From contig JAINUG010000055.1 of the NCBI GenBank assembly GCA_029706075.1, positions 4,534,399-4,598,398 of the forward strand: DNA of 64,000 nucleotides, in the 5' to 3' direction. The notes under the pieces were generated by a model, which worked only from the letters and a program-made list of their open reading frames with translations, did not search any database and was not told where the DNA came from. A program made the translations under genes and the position numbers. Positions 1 through 10,926 of this stretch are shown in pieces. The stretch is from Aldrovandia affinis (lineage: Eukaryota; Chordata; Actinopteri; Notacanthiformes; Halosauridae). Within the stretch, counting starts at the first letter, position 1. Every line of letters begins with the position of its first letter.

Positions 1-1263
1 TGCTTCGCTGGCCATCGCTGGTCTGGAGGATGAAGCTGCGGTTCGACAGCATCTCCATGATGAATTTGACCATTTGCCGATCTGGGATGGTTTTCAGCAG
101 CTTCAGGTGGAGACCGCGGTGCCAGACGGTGTCATAAGCGGCGGTCAGGTCCAGTAGGACTACCCCAGCTTTCTCTTTGGCCTGGAAGCTGTCCTCAATA
201 TCCTGCGCAAGCAAGCGGACCTGGTCCACTGTTGATCGGCCCCGCCGAGAAACCAGCCTGTTCCCTCGGCAACTGCTTGTCCACTACTGGCTCAATGCGG
301 CTGAGGATCATCCTCTCCAGGATCTTAAATGGCACGCAGAGCAGCGAAATGGGTCTGTAGGCCTTGGGATCCTCCGCTGGTTTGTTGTGTTTCAGCAGGG
401 CTATGACAGTAGCACGGCGCCAGATCTTCGGGAGCTTGGCCCTCCGGAAGCACGATGAGAGAAACGCGCAGAGCCAGGTAGCTGTTGTGTCACTCTGGTG
501 TATCACAAACTCTGGGTGGACTTTATCATGGCCTGGTGCCTTCCCTTTCTTGAGTTTGGAAATGGCCGCGGTGAATTCAGATGTATCAAAGTCTCCTGAT
601 AAATCAGCATTGACACTTGGCGCTCTAGAAAGGGAGGCTACCTCACGAGCTGTAAAGCGGGCAGAGTTCTTGTCTGCATCTGGGAAAGCGACCGTTCTTC
701 AGGAGCTGAGATGCGATGGCATTTGCTGTTACTGGGCACTTAGGGGGTGCTGTTTTTCTGCCTGTCAGTTGGTTGATGGTCTGCCACGCTTTGCGGCTCG
801 AATGGGTGAAGTCGACTGATTCGACAACTTCTGTCCATCTGGCCTTGCGGGTGGTGTCCAGCTTATGCAGGAGTGCCGTGGCCGTCGCATCTACTTCCTC
901 CCTTGAACTCGCCTGCTGGTGGTCATGCAGGAGCTGATTGGCCTCTTCATCCCAGCCTGGGATATAGTTGGCGTTGTAGCCACGCGGGATGGTGGTCTTT
1001 GCTGCCCTTACGAGCACATCGCAGTAAGCTGCATAAGCAGCGTCCACATCTGGGGAGGCTGGGTCAGGGAGGTAGGCTGAAGACCTCTCGGTTTCCACAT
1101 AGAATGACTGCCAGTTGGCCTTCCGGAAGTTCCATCTTCGGACAGGTTTTCCCACTACCGGCTGCACCAGTGATGGAACTCTGATGACAGACGGTCGGTG
1201 GTGTGAGCGGGGGAACCTGTCAATGACCCGTCGCTCTGGTGTTGGGTCAGTACTGCAGCACAT
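1..1263 (-). pseudogene. LINE ORF2 linker and RT start
   Basis: From 1263 to 643 the minus strand encodes the linker between endonuclease and RT (WDEEANQLLHDHQQ, RWTEVVESVDF, WQTINQLTGRK). From about 560 to 250 comes the RT fingers region: LPKIWRRATVIALLKHNKP and YRPISLLCVPFKILERMIL. After a one-base shift near 245-252, the frame continues through GRSTVDQVRLLAQDIEDSF to DLTAAYDTVW, the first catalytic Asp motif. The two frameshifts mean no complete RT could be made. Confidence 0.85.
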
Positions 1264-1934
1264 GGCGGCGAGGTCCGGGTTGGTATGGGTGTCCCATCTA
1301 GCGGAGTAGAAGCTTGGGGGCTCTTGGGGTCGAACAGGAGCTGGGCATCAGCGTTGGAGGCCCACTCGACCAGTGTCTCACCGTCCGGTGTAGTATGGGA
1401 GTATCCCCAGTCGGTGTGCTGGCAGTTGAAGTCTCCAGCGTAGATAGTGGGAGCTGGGACGAGTGGGAGGGCCGACATGGACAGTGTAGATGGTGGGGGC
1501 TTGTACACATTGACCACTGATGTCATCTGTATCCTGGTAGACAGCCACTCAATGCTGGAGCCTGGTGGAGATTGGCCTGTGGCTGTCCAACTAAGGTCAG
1601 ACCTTACAAAGGTAGCGATCCCGTGCTGCCTACTGAGTATGGACCCAGCAAGGTGGAACCCGGGCAACTTGAGGAAGTCTGCATTCACACTGTGGGTCTC
1701 CTGGAGGAGGATGGCAGCAACTTCATGGGAGTCGGCGAGGTGATGTATAATCTCCAGTTTTGCACTGGTGAGGCCCTCGACATTCAGTTGGAGCACTGAC
1801 AGTCCTTGTCGTTCGATGGTTGGGATGGCCGCCCGTCCTGACTTGGACTTGTGCACCCCCGACCTCTTGCGCTTCGGGCTGCCAGCTGGCCGATAATGTG
1901 GCGACATTTGTTTCACGAGCTGGTCTTGCACCAT
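1155..1934 (-). pseudogene. LINE ORF2 endonuclease domain
   Basis: This frame holds the N-terminal target-nicking endonuclease of the LINE. Visible motifs are LNVEGLTSAK (strand with the metal-binding Asn), LLQETH (catalytic Glu region) and YAGDFNCQHTDW (the GDFN box). The start at 1934 is simply the first Met in frame; family proteins usually begin close to the LNV.GL motif, so little is missing. The frame leaves the family pattern near 1260, and the continuation (CCSTDPTPERRV, FPRSHHRPSVI) lies in the overlapping frame that ends at 643. Confidence 0.85.
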
Positions 1935-1940
1935 TTCTCG

Positions 1941-2429
1941 CTACTTACAGGGGAGGCCGCGTGAAGGCTGTCATCATCTCCCAATGCTACGGGCCTACAA
2001 ATACGATTCCAAAAAAGGTAATCAATTGTGACTAATCAATACATGGTAATGTTCTTTATATGTCTTTCCCTTTCCCTCAAGTCCAGATCTGAAGTGAAGG
2101 GGAAGTATTTATTTATTTTTTACAATGGATTTTATATCAAGAATTTGAGAATCCAATTTTGTGTGTGTGCAAACTGTGATCTTGTTTCATTAGCTCAAGC
2201 AATTTGAGGGGTTGGGCTCCACTGACAAGAGGCTATTGGAACAAAAATAAAAATGACATAATGACGTGGTTCTCTGATAAATGTCAGTAATAAAAAATAA
2301 AAAAAGGATATTACTTCAGCCACACCAATCTTTTTCAACTTTGAATCTGCTAAGTACTGTATGTACTGTGATGGTCAATGGCATGCAGTGCTGCATGTAT
2401 TTATGTACCAAACCTATTATGCTTTGTAT
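1941..2429. other. No recognisable feature
   Basis: AT-rich spacer between the LINE and the Sushi-like element. No plausible ORF, repeat family or RNA gene is visible. Its last five bases (2430-2434, TATGT) are the left target duplication of the next element. Confidence 0.5.
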
Positions 2430-2434
2430 TATGT

Positions 2435-2937
2435 TGTCACGGGGCCGGTAGATGTGGAACCAAATGCGGGTGAGAGAGAGAGAGAGAGATCCGGAAGCAG
2501 TGATGCGATTTAAGCCGATTTTAATGCTTAACCGCACAGGACAGAAAACGAAACAAAACAGTGTCTGAACAAGACACGTAAAAATACAAATAACCAAACC
2601 AAAAGCCACAACGAGAAAAACAAAACAAAACTAGCGAAACTGAACAATCCAAAACGTGTACAAAACAACACGTAACTAAGCTAAACATAGGCGTACGAAT
2701 AAACAAACAAGAAAACACGAACACGAACACGAAACACGAAATCTTAGCGAGCGAGAGACAATTGGCAACAATGGTACAAAGAACAGAAAATGCAAAGCTA
2801 GCAAAATGTCCAAGCGATGAACAAAGAGAAACCCGAAGTATAAATGTTCTCTCGGTTAACTATTTCCAGCCGTCGATAATGACCTGGCCCGATTCTCCGC
2901 ATTCCTCACGCTTCTCCTGATTGCTTGATTCGTGACA
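2435..2937 (-). repeat. 3' LTR of the Sushi-like element
   Basis: 503 bp, nearly identical to 7288-7791, beginning TGTCACGGGG and ending CGTGACA on the plus strand. The adjoining internal bases (about 2938-2950), read on the minus strand, form a G-rich polypurine tract (AGGGGGGTTC). That marks this copy as the 3' LTR. It contains a short GA run. Confidence 0.95.
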
Positions 2938-5900
2938 GAACCCCCCTAGGACCGACTCCCGACGGTCCAGGAAGAGCCGCTGCCGAAGCTTTAAACTCCC
3001 GGATGAGACCGGGATCAGGATCTGTTTAGCCGGAATCCAGGACCGATCCGCCGGTCCGTATCCCTCCCAGTCCACCAGGTACTGGACCCTGATTGCACTC
3101 GGCGGGACTGGAGGAGACGCCCGAACGGTGTAAGCCGGATGACCGTCGATGAGACGAGGAGCCGGGGAGTTCTTGCCGGCTGTGTGTGTGCCCCAATGAG
3201 TAGAGGCCGAAGGCGGGAAACATGAAACGTGGGATGTACCCGGCGCATCTCTGGAGGCAACAAGAGGCGGTAAGCCACCGGATTAACCCGGCGAATCACT
3301 TTGAAAGGCCCCACAAAACGTGGAGCCAGCTTGCGGTTTTCTACCTTGAGAGGCAGGTCCCGGGAAGATAGCCAGACCCTCTGACCAGGACGAAAGGTGA
3401 GCCCCGGACGACGGAGGCGGTTGGCCTGGATACGGTTCTGTTGGGTGGTGCGCTCGATGGCTTGCCTAGCTCTTTTCCAGACCTGTCTGCAACGCCTTAT
3501 GTGTAGTTCTGCTGAAGGTACCCCAGTTTCACTCTCCTGGTCGGGGAAGATAGGCGGTTGGTAGCCAAACTGGACCTCAAATGGCGACATCCCAGTGGTG
3601 GAGCAGCGAAGGGTGTTGTGTGCATATTCGGCCCATGGAGTTGCGGCTCCAGGACATGGGGTTAGATGATGAAAGACACCGCAGGGTCGTCTCCATGTCC
3701 TGATTGACCCGCTCCGTCTGCCCGTTGGACTGGGGTGGTAACCTGATGACAGGCTGGCTGTAGCCCCGATGAGTGTGCAGAAGGCCCTCCAGAACCGGGC
3801 GGTAAACTGTGGTCCCGGTCAGACACGATGTCGGTGGGAAGGCCGAACACCCCGAAACACGTGTTCGACCACCAGTTCCGCGGTCTCCTGGGCTGAGGGT
3901 AGTTTGGGCAGGGCAATAAAACGACAGGCCTTGGAGAAACGGTCCACCACCACCAAGACCGCAGTGTGACCATGTGAGGAAGGTAGCCCTGTAACAAAGT
4001 CCATAGATATATGAGACCATGGACGGCGGGGAATGGGTAGGGGTGGAGTAGTCCTTGAGAACGGGTCCGGGGTTTTTGTTTTGAGTGCATATGTTGCAGG
4101 CTAAGACAAATGACCGAACTTCCTCCTCCATCTTGGGCCACCAGAAACGCCGACGGAGAAATTCCAGGGTGCGTGACACCCCTGGGTGTCGGTCAGATGG
4201 GAGTCGTGACCCCATTGCAGGACTTGTTTCCGTACAGAAGAGGAACGAATAAGCGGTTAGGTGGGGCGTCTTCAGGACGTGGTTCCGCTTGCGAGGCCTG
4301 ACGAACTATGGTTTCAATACCCCACTGGATCGGGGCGATGATGCGGCTGGGTGGGAGGATAGTGTCTACTGAGGCGACTGTTTCAGGAATCTCAAAAATC
4401 CGGAGAGAGCGTCAGGTTTCAGATTTTTGGACCCCGGACGATAAGAGAGGGTAAATTGGAACCGGTTAAAAAACAGGGCCCACCTAGCTTGACGTGAGTT
4501 CAACCGTTTGGCCTGCTGTAGGTACGCCAGATTTTTATGGTCGGTCCAAACAATGAATGGGTGAGCTGAACCCTCCAGCCAATGCCGCCATTCCTCCAGA
4601 GCTCTCTTAACGGCCAGCAGTTCGCGGTCCCCAATGTCGTAGTTGCGTTCGGTGGCAGTCAGCGATGGGACAGGAAGGCACATGGACGAAGCTTGTTGTC
4701 AGGTTGTAACCGTTGAGAGAACGGCTCCAATGCCAGTGTTGGAAGCGTCAACCCGACCACGAAGGGTAGAGCTGGGTCCGAATGGTGAGGACAGGTGCCG
4801 AGGTGAAGCGCTGTTTCAGATGTTGGAAGGCTTGTTCGGCCGGGGAGTCCAGAGGAAGTCCTTGGCCTTCCCCCGGTCAGGTCGGTGAGTGGAGCCGCCA
4901 CTGTTCCGAGTCCCGAATGAATTTCCTGTAGAAATTGGCGAAGCCAAGGAAACGTTGCACTTGTTTAATAGAGATGGGGCGTGGCCAGTCTCGTGACTGC
5001 TTGCGTCTTGATGGGATCCATCTGGATACTGCCTGCCTGTAGGATGAAACCCAGAAATGTGACGGTGGATGCATGGAACTCGCTTTTCTCCAGCTTGACG
5101 TATAATTGGTTCCGCAGGAGCAGCTGTAGGACATGTCTCACGTGTAATTCGTGTTCCTGGGCGTTCCTGGAGAATATGAGGATGTCATCTAAGTATACAA
5201 AGACGAAACGGTTGAGCACCTCTCTCAACACGTCGTTGATGAGCGCTTGAAAGACCGACGGACTGTTGGAAAGACCGAACGGCATGACGAGGTATTCATA
5301 GTGCCCTGTAGGCGTGTTGAAGGCAGTTTTCCACTCATCTCCTTCCCGAATGCGCACCAGGTTATATGCACACCGGAGGTCCAGTTTGGAGAAGATGGTG
5401 GCCCCCTGCAGCATCTCGAATGCCGTGGACATCAAGGGCAGAGGATATCTGTTCTTGATAGTGATGTTGTTCAGACCTCTGTAGTCGATACACGGCCGCA
5501 GGCCCCATCCTTCTTCCCCACGAAGAAAAAACCTGCTCCCGCTGGTGAGGTGGATGGCGGATGTGTCCTGCGGCGCGGCGCCTCCCGGATGTAATCGTTC
5601 ATGGCCGTCGTCTCGGTCCGGGATAATGAGAAAATCTTGCCCGAGGAGGACTGGTTCCCGGCAGCAGATCAATCGCACAGTCAGTCGCACGACGGTGAGG
5701 AGGTAGAGAGTAGCCGTGTGTTGCTTGCTGAACACCGCATGGAGATCCCTGTACGCCGGAGGCACACGGGCCCAGTCCTGGATCTCTGGTTCTCGGTGTG
5801 AGGCAGCAGCAGGAGAGCGAGGCAGCAGACAGGTGCTTTGGCAGGTCAATCCCCAGCCCAGTATCTTCTCAGCGTTCCAGTCAATTTGGGGGTTGTGCTT

Positions 5901-6251
5901 GCTAAGCCAAGGGTAGCCCAGCACGAGAGGTAGCTGCGGAGAGTGTGACAAAAGTTCCATACGTTCCGTGTGTTCATCCCTTATAGTGATCTGGAGAGGA
6001 ATGGTCCGCTGCGTGATGGCGCCGGATCCCAATGGCTTGCCGTCCAGGGCTGTGACTGACAGGGGGGATTCCAATGTCACAAGGGGGATTTGTAGTCGCT
6101 GGGCGAGGTTGAGGTCGATAAAGTCTCCCGCCGCTCCGGAATCAACAAGGGCGAGAGCCGAGTGCTGAGAGTTGTTCCAGCGCATGGAGATGGGCAACAC
6201 CAATCCAGTGATGATTGATGCCTTGGGAGTGAACACTGCGCTACTTACCAC
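2938..6251 (-). pseudogene. Pol of the Sushi-like element (PR-RT-RH-IN-chromodomain)
   Basis: Protease is marked by ALVDSGAAGDFIDL near 6140-6170. RT is marked by [46 protein letters not shown] and VFVYLDDILIFS (about 5150-5500). RNase H carries [19 protein letters not shown] and [11 protein letters not shown] (about 4480-4650). Integrase carries [19 protein letters not shown] with CNICTQNK, then a DFVTGLP core and a terminal chromodomain near 3010-3070. The order is the standard Ty3/Gypsy one. The region is broken in several places. Confidence 0.88.
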
Positions 6252-7285
6252 CCTCCCGGTGTGGTAGTAGCATTGGCTTTTCCTTTAGCTCCGCACATGA
6301 ATCACGATAGTGACCAAAACGCCCACAGTACAGACAGCTGTTTTCTTCACGACGACGTTCCTTTTCTGTGGCTGAGAGACGAGCTCTGCCCAACTGCATC
6401 GGTTCCTCCTGTTCGTTGGGGGTAACACGAGGCGGTGAATTGGAGGCTGATGGGATAGGTTCCGTCCGCAACGGAAATGATGTCCGCGGTCGGGGTACGG
6501 GTAGTTACTGCGGCGTTCATTGATACGTTCCCTTTGGCGATTGTCCAGCTTGATAGCCAATGCCACAAGTTCTTCCCACTGGTCGATGTGTCCATGGATG
6601 ACGAGTTCATCCTTGAGCCCTTCGTTGAGACCCTGCCGAACGCCGCTATAAGTGCCTCGTTGTTCCAGCGACTCTCCACGGCCAGGGTGCGGAACTCAAT
6701 GGCATAGGCAGCGACAGTTCGGCCTCCCTGCTTGATCCGGAGCAGCTGGTTAGCCGCTTCACGACCCTGGACTGGATGGTCAAACACCGTCTGTAACTCG
6801 GACTTGAATCTGGCATAGCTGTTGCAGACGAGCCCTTGTTCCTCCCAGATGGCCGTTGCCCACTGCAGAGCGGTTCCAGTTAAAAGGGAAATCACATACG
6901 CTATTCGGGAGCGTTCACTGGGAAATTGTGACGGTTGGAGTTCGAATGCCAGCGAGCACTGTGTGATGAACCCACGGCATCCTGTGGGATTACCGTCGTA
7001 TCGTTCCGGTGCCGGAAGACGTGGTTCACGACGTAAGCCGGCTTGGTTAGTGTCCCTGGGTTCCGGATGAAACTGAGAGGTGGTGGTTGCGGTTTTGTTA
7101 AGGAGTAACTCCGTGATGGTGTTGAACTGGCTGGCTGTTTGGCGGCTGAATGTGTTCAGTTGTTCCGTGAGTACAATAATAGCCTGGTCCTGCCGTCTGA
7201 TGGCTGCTTCCTGGCTTTGGATGGTACTGTGCAGGATGCTCTGGGTCCGCTCAGTCTCCGCTGGTTCCGAATTGGACTTGGACAT
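6252..7285 (-). pseudogene. Gag of the Sushi-like element
   Basis: The ATG lies at 7285-7283, three bases inside the LTR, and opens MSKSNSEPAETERTQ followed by a Gln-rich helical stretch. The capsid region carries LPAPERYDG, SLAFELQPSQFPSERSRI, YVISLLTGTALQWATAIWE and AANQLLRIKQGGRTVAAYA, a pattern shared with the sushi-derived RTL/PEG10 host genes. A CCHC-type knuckle (CLYCGRFGHYRDSC) follows near 6300-6350. Gag packages element RNA into cytoplasmic particles. The frame is broken here. Confidence 0.85.
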
Positions 7286-7286
7286 T
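7277..7286 (-). promoter_or_regulatory. Primer-binding-site-like 10-mer (self-priming type)
   Basis: Read on the minus strand this is AATGTCCAAG, one base inside the LTR, where a primer site is expected. It does not start with the TGG that matches a tRNA 3' end. It is exactly complementary to CTTGGACATT inside the same LTR, close to the likely transcript start. The Tf1/sushi group is known for self-priming by the 5' end of its own RNA. The Gag start codon overlaps this site. Confidence 0.7.
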
Positions 7287-7287
7287 C

Positions 7288-7791
7288 TGTCACGGGGCCG
7301 GTAGATGTGGAACCAAATGCGGGTGAGAGAGAGAGAGAGAGATCCGGAAGCAGTGATGCGATTTAAGCCGATTTTAATGCTTAATCGCACAGGACAGAAA
7401 ACGAAACAAAACAGTGTCTGAACAAGACACGTAAAAATACAAATAACCAAACCAAAAGCCACAACGAGAAAAACAAAACAAAACTAGCGAAACTGAACAA
7501 TCCAAAACGTGTACAAAACAACACGTAACTAAAGCTAAACATAGGCGTATTTATAAACAAACAAGAAAACACGAACACAAACACGAAACACGAAATCTTA
7601 GCGAGCGAGAGACAATTGGCAACAATGGTACAAAGAACAGAAAATGCAAAGCTAGCAAAATGTCCAAGCGATGAACAAAGAGAAACCCGAAGTATAAATG
7701 TTCTCTCGGTTAACTATTTCCAGCCGTCGATAATGACCTGGCCCGATTCTCCGCATTCCTCACGCTTCTCCTGATTGCTTGATTCGTGACA
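7288..7791 (-). repeat. 5' LTR of the Sushi-like element
   Basis: 504 bp, matching the left copy except for a handful of substitutions and small indels. On the minus strand a TATA-like stretch (TTTATAC, near 7692-7698) lies about 30 bases upstream of CTTGGACATT (7668 to 7659), a plausible transcript start. A TATGT target duplication follows at 7792-7796. Confidence 0.95.
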
Positions 7792-7796
7792 TATGT

Positions 7797-8572
7797 GATA
7801 TCATCTAGTTTGATTGTTACTGTTAGGAGGGGGACACACATAATAAATAAAAAATAAAATAAATATATGAGCGTATATGAAAGAGGGGCAGATGAGGTAA
7901 CATTTTTTTATATGCACTTTGTAAGTCGCTCTGGATAAGATTGCCTGCTGAATAATTAAATGTAAATGTGAATGTAAATGTGATTTTGTACTGTCACGGG
8001 ATTCAGTACATTGTACATCACTGAAATATTTCAGCTTAGCCAAATGAATAATTCTCTGTTATTTTAGCATTCGTCGCAGTATTACTGTTCTTAACAATAG
8101 GAAAAAAAGACTACATACATGTAACTACAGGAAAATTGCAGGAATAAGCAGGGGGGGAGAAATACAGGAAAAAAATTAAGGAAACGCAAACATAAAGTGT
8201 CTTAATAGGGCATTGGGCCACCATGAATAGTTACCAATTCCACATGAGTTTGTATAGTTACGGAGATTCAATACATTGTATGCCACTGAGATATTTCAGC
8301 TTAGGCAAATGCATAATTATATGTTTCTTTAACATTTGTTACAGTGCTGTCAATCAATAGGAAAAAAGACTACATTTATTGTTCTGTAAGTCACAGCTAA
8401 CAGCAGTGGCGAAAGCTGCTCTGAATGGGATTGATGGGGCTCACAGACTTCAGCTTTGCTCCGAAGGTCCAGTGCAGGAGCCACGTTTCGTGCACACTGA
8501 CAGATTGGTGGGATGGGCTCAACCTTGCAGGACGTTGATATTGCACGACGGACGCAGCCCCACCTCGGAACA
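7797..8572. other. Non-coding spacer with a duplicated 125-bp segment
   Basis: No convincing ORF. A segment at about 7988-8115 recurs diverged at about 8255-8375. Both contain an ATTCARTACATTGTA motif, a TTTCAGCTTAG motif and end in an AATAGGAAAAA…GACTACAT motif. An L2-type tail lies at 7915-7985. The stretch 8380-8570 is unassigned. Confidence 0.45.
7915..7985 (+). repeat. L2-type 3' tail (LINE or SINE remnant)
   Basis: Contains CACTTTGTAAGTCGCTCTGG followed by ATAAGATTGCCTGCTGAATAA and ATGTAAATG repeats. This is the 3' end shared by fish L2 LINEs and the SINEs that borrow their machinery. Nothing of a body is recognisable upstream. Confidence 0.6.
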
Positions 8573-9235
8573 TTAACCCCCTGAGGTCCGTGCTTAGCTC
8601 AGAGAAGGTTTGTGATTTTGGCGTGGTCTGATGTTTATCTCAATTTCATCAACTTAACACACACTTACTCCAAAGTGTTTGATATTTTAATTTGAAGGAC
8701 GATCACAGCTACATTTATATGCCATCAATAGTTTGGTCAGTATCATATGCAGCTTGTAAATAGATCTACAAACACACAAGTTATAAAGAGTAAATTTTCT
8801 GCCGTCACAAAAGTTGTGAAAGCACACACTAAACTATAGTGACGAATTGTTTTGCCAATGTGCGTTTGTTCATCAAGGTCTTGGTTATGTAAGGGTGTGA
8901 AAATAGTTTAGCACATCTGAGATCTAAATAGCTAAAAACCTGTTTTTATCAGAACTGGTCAAATTTATTTCAGGCTGTGGGAGGGCTATATGCTAAAATC
9001 CTGAATATTCATGATTCATTGTCCACACCTCTAAGATCTGTCAGATGGGCCATCTCTCTCTCAAAGGCCATCAGACAAAGACCAAAGCCATCAGAGTAAG
9101 CAAGTCAGTGAGCCATGCAGAAGACAGAAAAAAAATATGCTTTTTTCATTTTGGAAGATTTCTTGAAAACAGCACACAAACTATATACAAAAAATGCAAA
9201 ATTAAAACACTGTGAAACATTAAAACATCTGTTTT

Positions 9236-9427
9236 TTACAGTCTTTGATGCCACTTCTCAAAACAGTTTCTGGTCAACTGTAGACACAAGGGAACATCAC
9301 AAACCTTGCACTCCCATTGAGTGCACTGTTGTTTCTCCGACATCTTGCAGAGTACGCATTGCTTGCGACCAACAGAAGCCAGGCATAGGGAATAGGCATT
9401 AGGAAATGTGATATTTACATCATACAC
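9236..9427 (-). pseudogene. PGBD-like transposase, C-terminal cysteine-rich domain
   Basis: Encodes a zinc-binding module with the spacing RKQCVLCKM…QWECKVCDVPLCL…NCFEKWH. This is the C-terminal cross-brace domain of piggyBac transposases, which binds the transposon ends. Its phase does not join directly to exon 2, consistent with the missing core. Confidence 0.7.
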
Positions 9428-9520
9428 AAATCTCTACAGAATACAAACATCACATCTGGCAGAGGAATGCCACATATTACAAGTCATACTGCCTAACAAT
9501 AATGCACATAAGACACATAC

Positions 9521-9577
9521 CTTTGTGTAGGAGTCCTGTGTGGCTTTTTTGGTGGTTTGTCTTCCGCATCGTCGTGA
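9521..9577 (-). pseudogene. PGBD-like transposase, second exon
   Basis: A 57-nt exon between a pyrimidine-rich TTTATGTTTACAG acceptor and a GTATGT donor. In the phase left by exon 1 it reads DHDDAEDKPPKKPHRTPTQ, an acidic-to-basic switch resembling a nuclear localisation signal. Phase agreement across the intron supports the pairing. Confidence 0.55.
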
Positions 9578-9810
9578 CTGTAAACATAAAAAGCAAAAGG
9601 TTGTAAGGACACACAATACATTACAGTGAATAGCATCTTTATAACAAAGGTATAACATTTTAGGCTGTTTGAAAAGTATTTTTACATAGATCTTGAGTGC
9701 CTATTGCAATTTGTTACGTTGCAACAAGCGGAATATGTAGTCACAAGACGCGGAATTCATATATTTTCACGAGTATTTGATAACATGGCAAATAAAATAT
9801 AGTTACTTAC

Positions 9811-9965
9811 TCTTCGTCAGTTAGGTCCTCAGCTGGATCAATTCTAAATTCTAAATGCTGTCTCTCTTCATCTAAATCCTCTTCAGTATCGGGACATGAT
9901 GAGTTGTTGTCCTCGTCGTTTTCCATCAATGCTCTCAAACACTCCAGTGCAGAAAATCTTGCCAT
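9811..9965 (-). pseudogene. PGBD-like transposase, first exon
   Basis: Starts MARFSALECLRALMENDED and continues through an acidic stretch (DTEEDLDEERQHLEFRIDP) to a GTAAGT donor at 9810. Acidic, low-complexity N-termini of this kind are usual in vertebrate PGBD4-like proteins. The exon is 155 nt and leaves two bases, which the next exon completes in frame. Confidence 0.6.
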
Positions 9966-10060
9966 CTTGAATAAAATGTGCTTCAAATTGTCGGGACATT
10001 TTATGTGTTGTTTACGCCGGCGTTTTCACACATGGCCGCACGCCCCTCCCCACGCACCTT

Positions 10061-10504
10061 CCTGAAACTAGCACCTAGTTACCATGTCAATAGAAGGGGG
10101 ACGGTACTTCCAGGTGAAACAGAGAGTGAAAGGCAAGGTTTACTTTTGGTCTAATTAACCTAATTTAAGAAATCCCATATTATTTGCATTTCATAAATTC
10201 AAAATGCTCTTTAAGTTACATAATGACATATATTTTCATAATGAAGGCAAGTGTATTTTCTTGTCACATGAAAACATTGGCATCCCTGCTTTCTAATGTA
10301 TATGGTATCTGCCGACCCATACGTTCTCATCCCAAATGATTTTGAAGATGAAGGAAATACATATTAATATTTGTTTCCCTCAATATTATTGACTAGTGTT
10401 GACATTGGATATATAAGAAAAAGCATTTTCACTTTCAGTTTAACGGGTCAACGCAATCAGCAGTTATGTCAAACTCAGCACTGCAATTGCTGTCCAATCA
10501 CAGC
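10061..10504. other. No recognisable feature
   Basis: AT-rich spacer without a plausible ORF, repeat head or RNA gene. Confidence 0.4.
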
Positions 10505-10926
10505 TCTTCCACATTTTACATTTAAATTTTTTGCATTTAGCAGACACTCTTATCCAGAGTGACTTACAAGATGTGCATTAATACATGGTAGGAACAATCA
10601 TAGTTTGCGCACGAGATCAGTGCAGTAATACAGCGATAGACATCGTTGTAGGCAGCTGCATACCATACCTGTAACACTGGGAAGGAAAAGGTTAGTAATT
10701 TCCTTTTTTTAAATTTGTATTATTAAATGAGAAGGCAGGGATACATATACAAGAAGTGTTGAGCAGGTTGGCAGTGGTGATGACAATTGGCTAGATGTAC
10801 AGAATTCAATGGGACAGTCAGTTTGCCAGATGAGGCTGAGTGGAGGGGTCTGGCTGGGGTGTAGGGTGTGATCAGTGTCTGCAGGTAAGGGGGAGCAGTT
10901 CCTCTAGCCGCCTGAAAGGCAAGCAC
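10505..10926 (-). mobile_element. L2-like LINE 3' fragment
   Basis: The minus-strand frame 10926-10723 contains AFQAARGTAPPYLQTLITPY and TPARPLHSASSGKL. This matches the segment downstream of the RT in fish L2 LINEs, where LPV…FK.ARGTAPPYLQ is common. The same strand then runs into an L2-type tail (AAGTCACTCTGGATAAGAGT, 10540-10568) and an ATGT-rich end near 10510. Only the last ~420 bp survives, the usual 5' truncation of LINE insertions. Confidence 0.6.

Larger units (their letters stand above)
1..1940 (-). mobile_element. Non-LTR retrotransposon (LINE), Jockey/I-like group, 3' part cut by window edge
   Basis: Reading the minus strand from 1934 to 1 gives an apurinic-type endonuclease, a linker and the start of a reverse transcriptase in the usual LINE order. 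The RT runs off the left edge of the window after DLTAAYD and a stretch with FILQTSDGQRS, just before where the catalytic FADD box would lie. The frame is broken about three times (near 1260, 680 and 250), so the copy is dead. I see no ORF1 and no clear 5' end; similarity is lost soon after 1940. Clade (Jockey, I, Nimb-like) cannot be fixed by eye. Confidence 0.85.
2435..7791 (-). mobile_element. Sushi-like Ty3/Gypsy chromovirus (LTR retrotransposon fossil)
   Basis: The element is bounded by two ~503-bp LTRs (2435-2937 and 7288-7791), each starting TG and ending CA. It is flanked by TATGT on both sides (2430-2434 and 7792-7796), a 5-bp target duplication. On the minus strand the order is gag, protease, RT, RNase H, integrase and chromodomain. 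The Gag matches the sushi/RTL-type capsid pattern, and the integrase C-terminus carries a chromodomain-like [14 protein letters not shown]. The LTRs differ at only about 1-2% of positions by eye, so the insertion is geologically recent. The coding part is broken, with roughly ten breaks. Confidence 0.93.
8573..10060 (-). mobile_element. piggyBac-like transposon relic (PGBD-type)
   Basis: TTAA at 8573-8576 is followed by CCCCCTGAGGTCCG, which resembles a piggyBac terminal repeat with its TTAA target. Inside, on the minus strand, are an acidic N-terminal exon (9811-9965), a short second exon (9521-9577) and the cysteine-rich C-terminal domain (about 9236-9427). The ~1.3 kb needed for the catalytic DDD core between exon 2 and the C-terminal domain is absent, so the copy is internally deleted. 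I could not find the opposite terminal repeat; the right boundary near 10060 is a guess. Confidence 0.6.

Noticed and set aside
177-937. Plus-strand open frames of 73-151 codons
   Set aside because: They are antisense to the LINE endonuclease-RT frames, which carry clear motifs; the plus-strand peptides have none.
2435-7791. Domesticated sushi-derived (RTL-type) host gene
   Set aside because: The Gag is RTL-like, but both LTRs, the target duplication and pol are present and gag is broken, so it is an ordinary young insertion.
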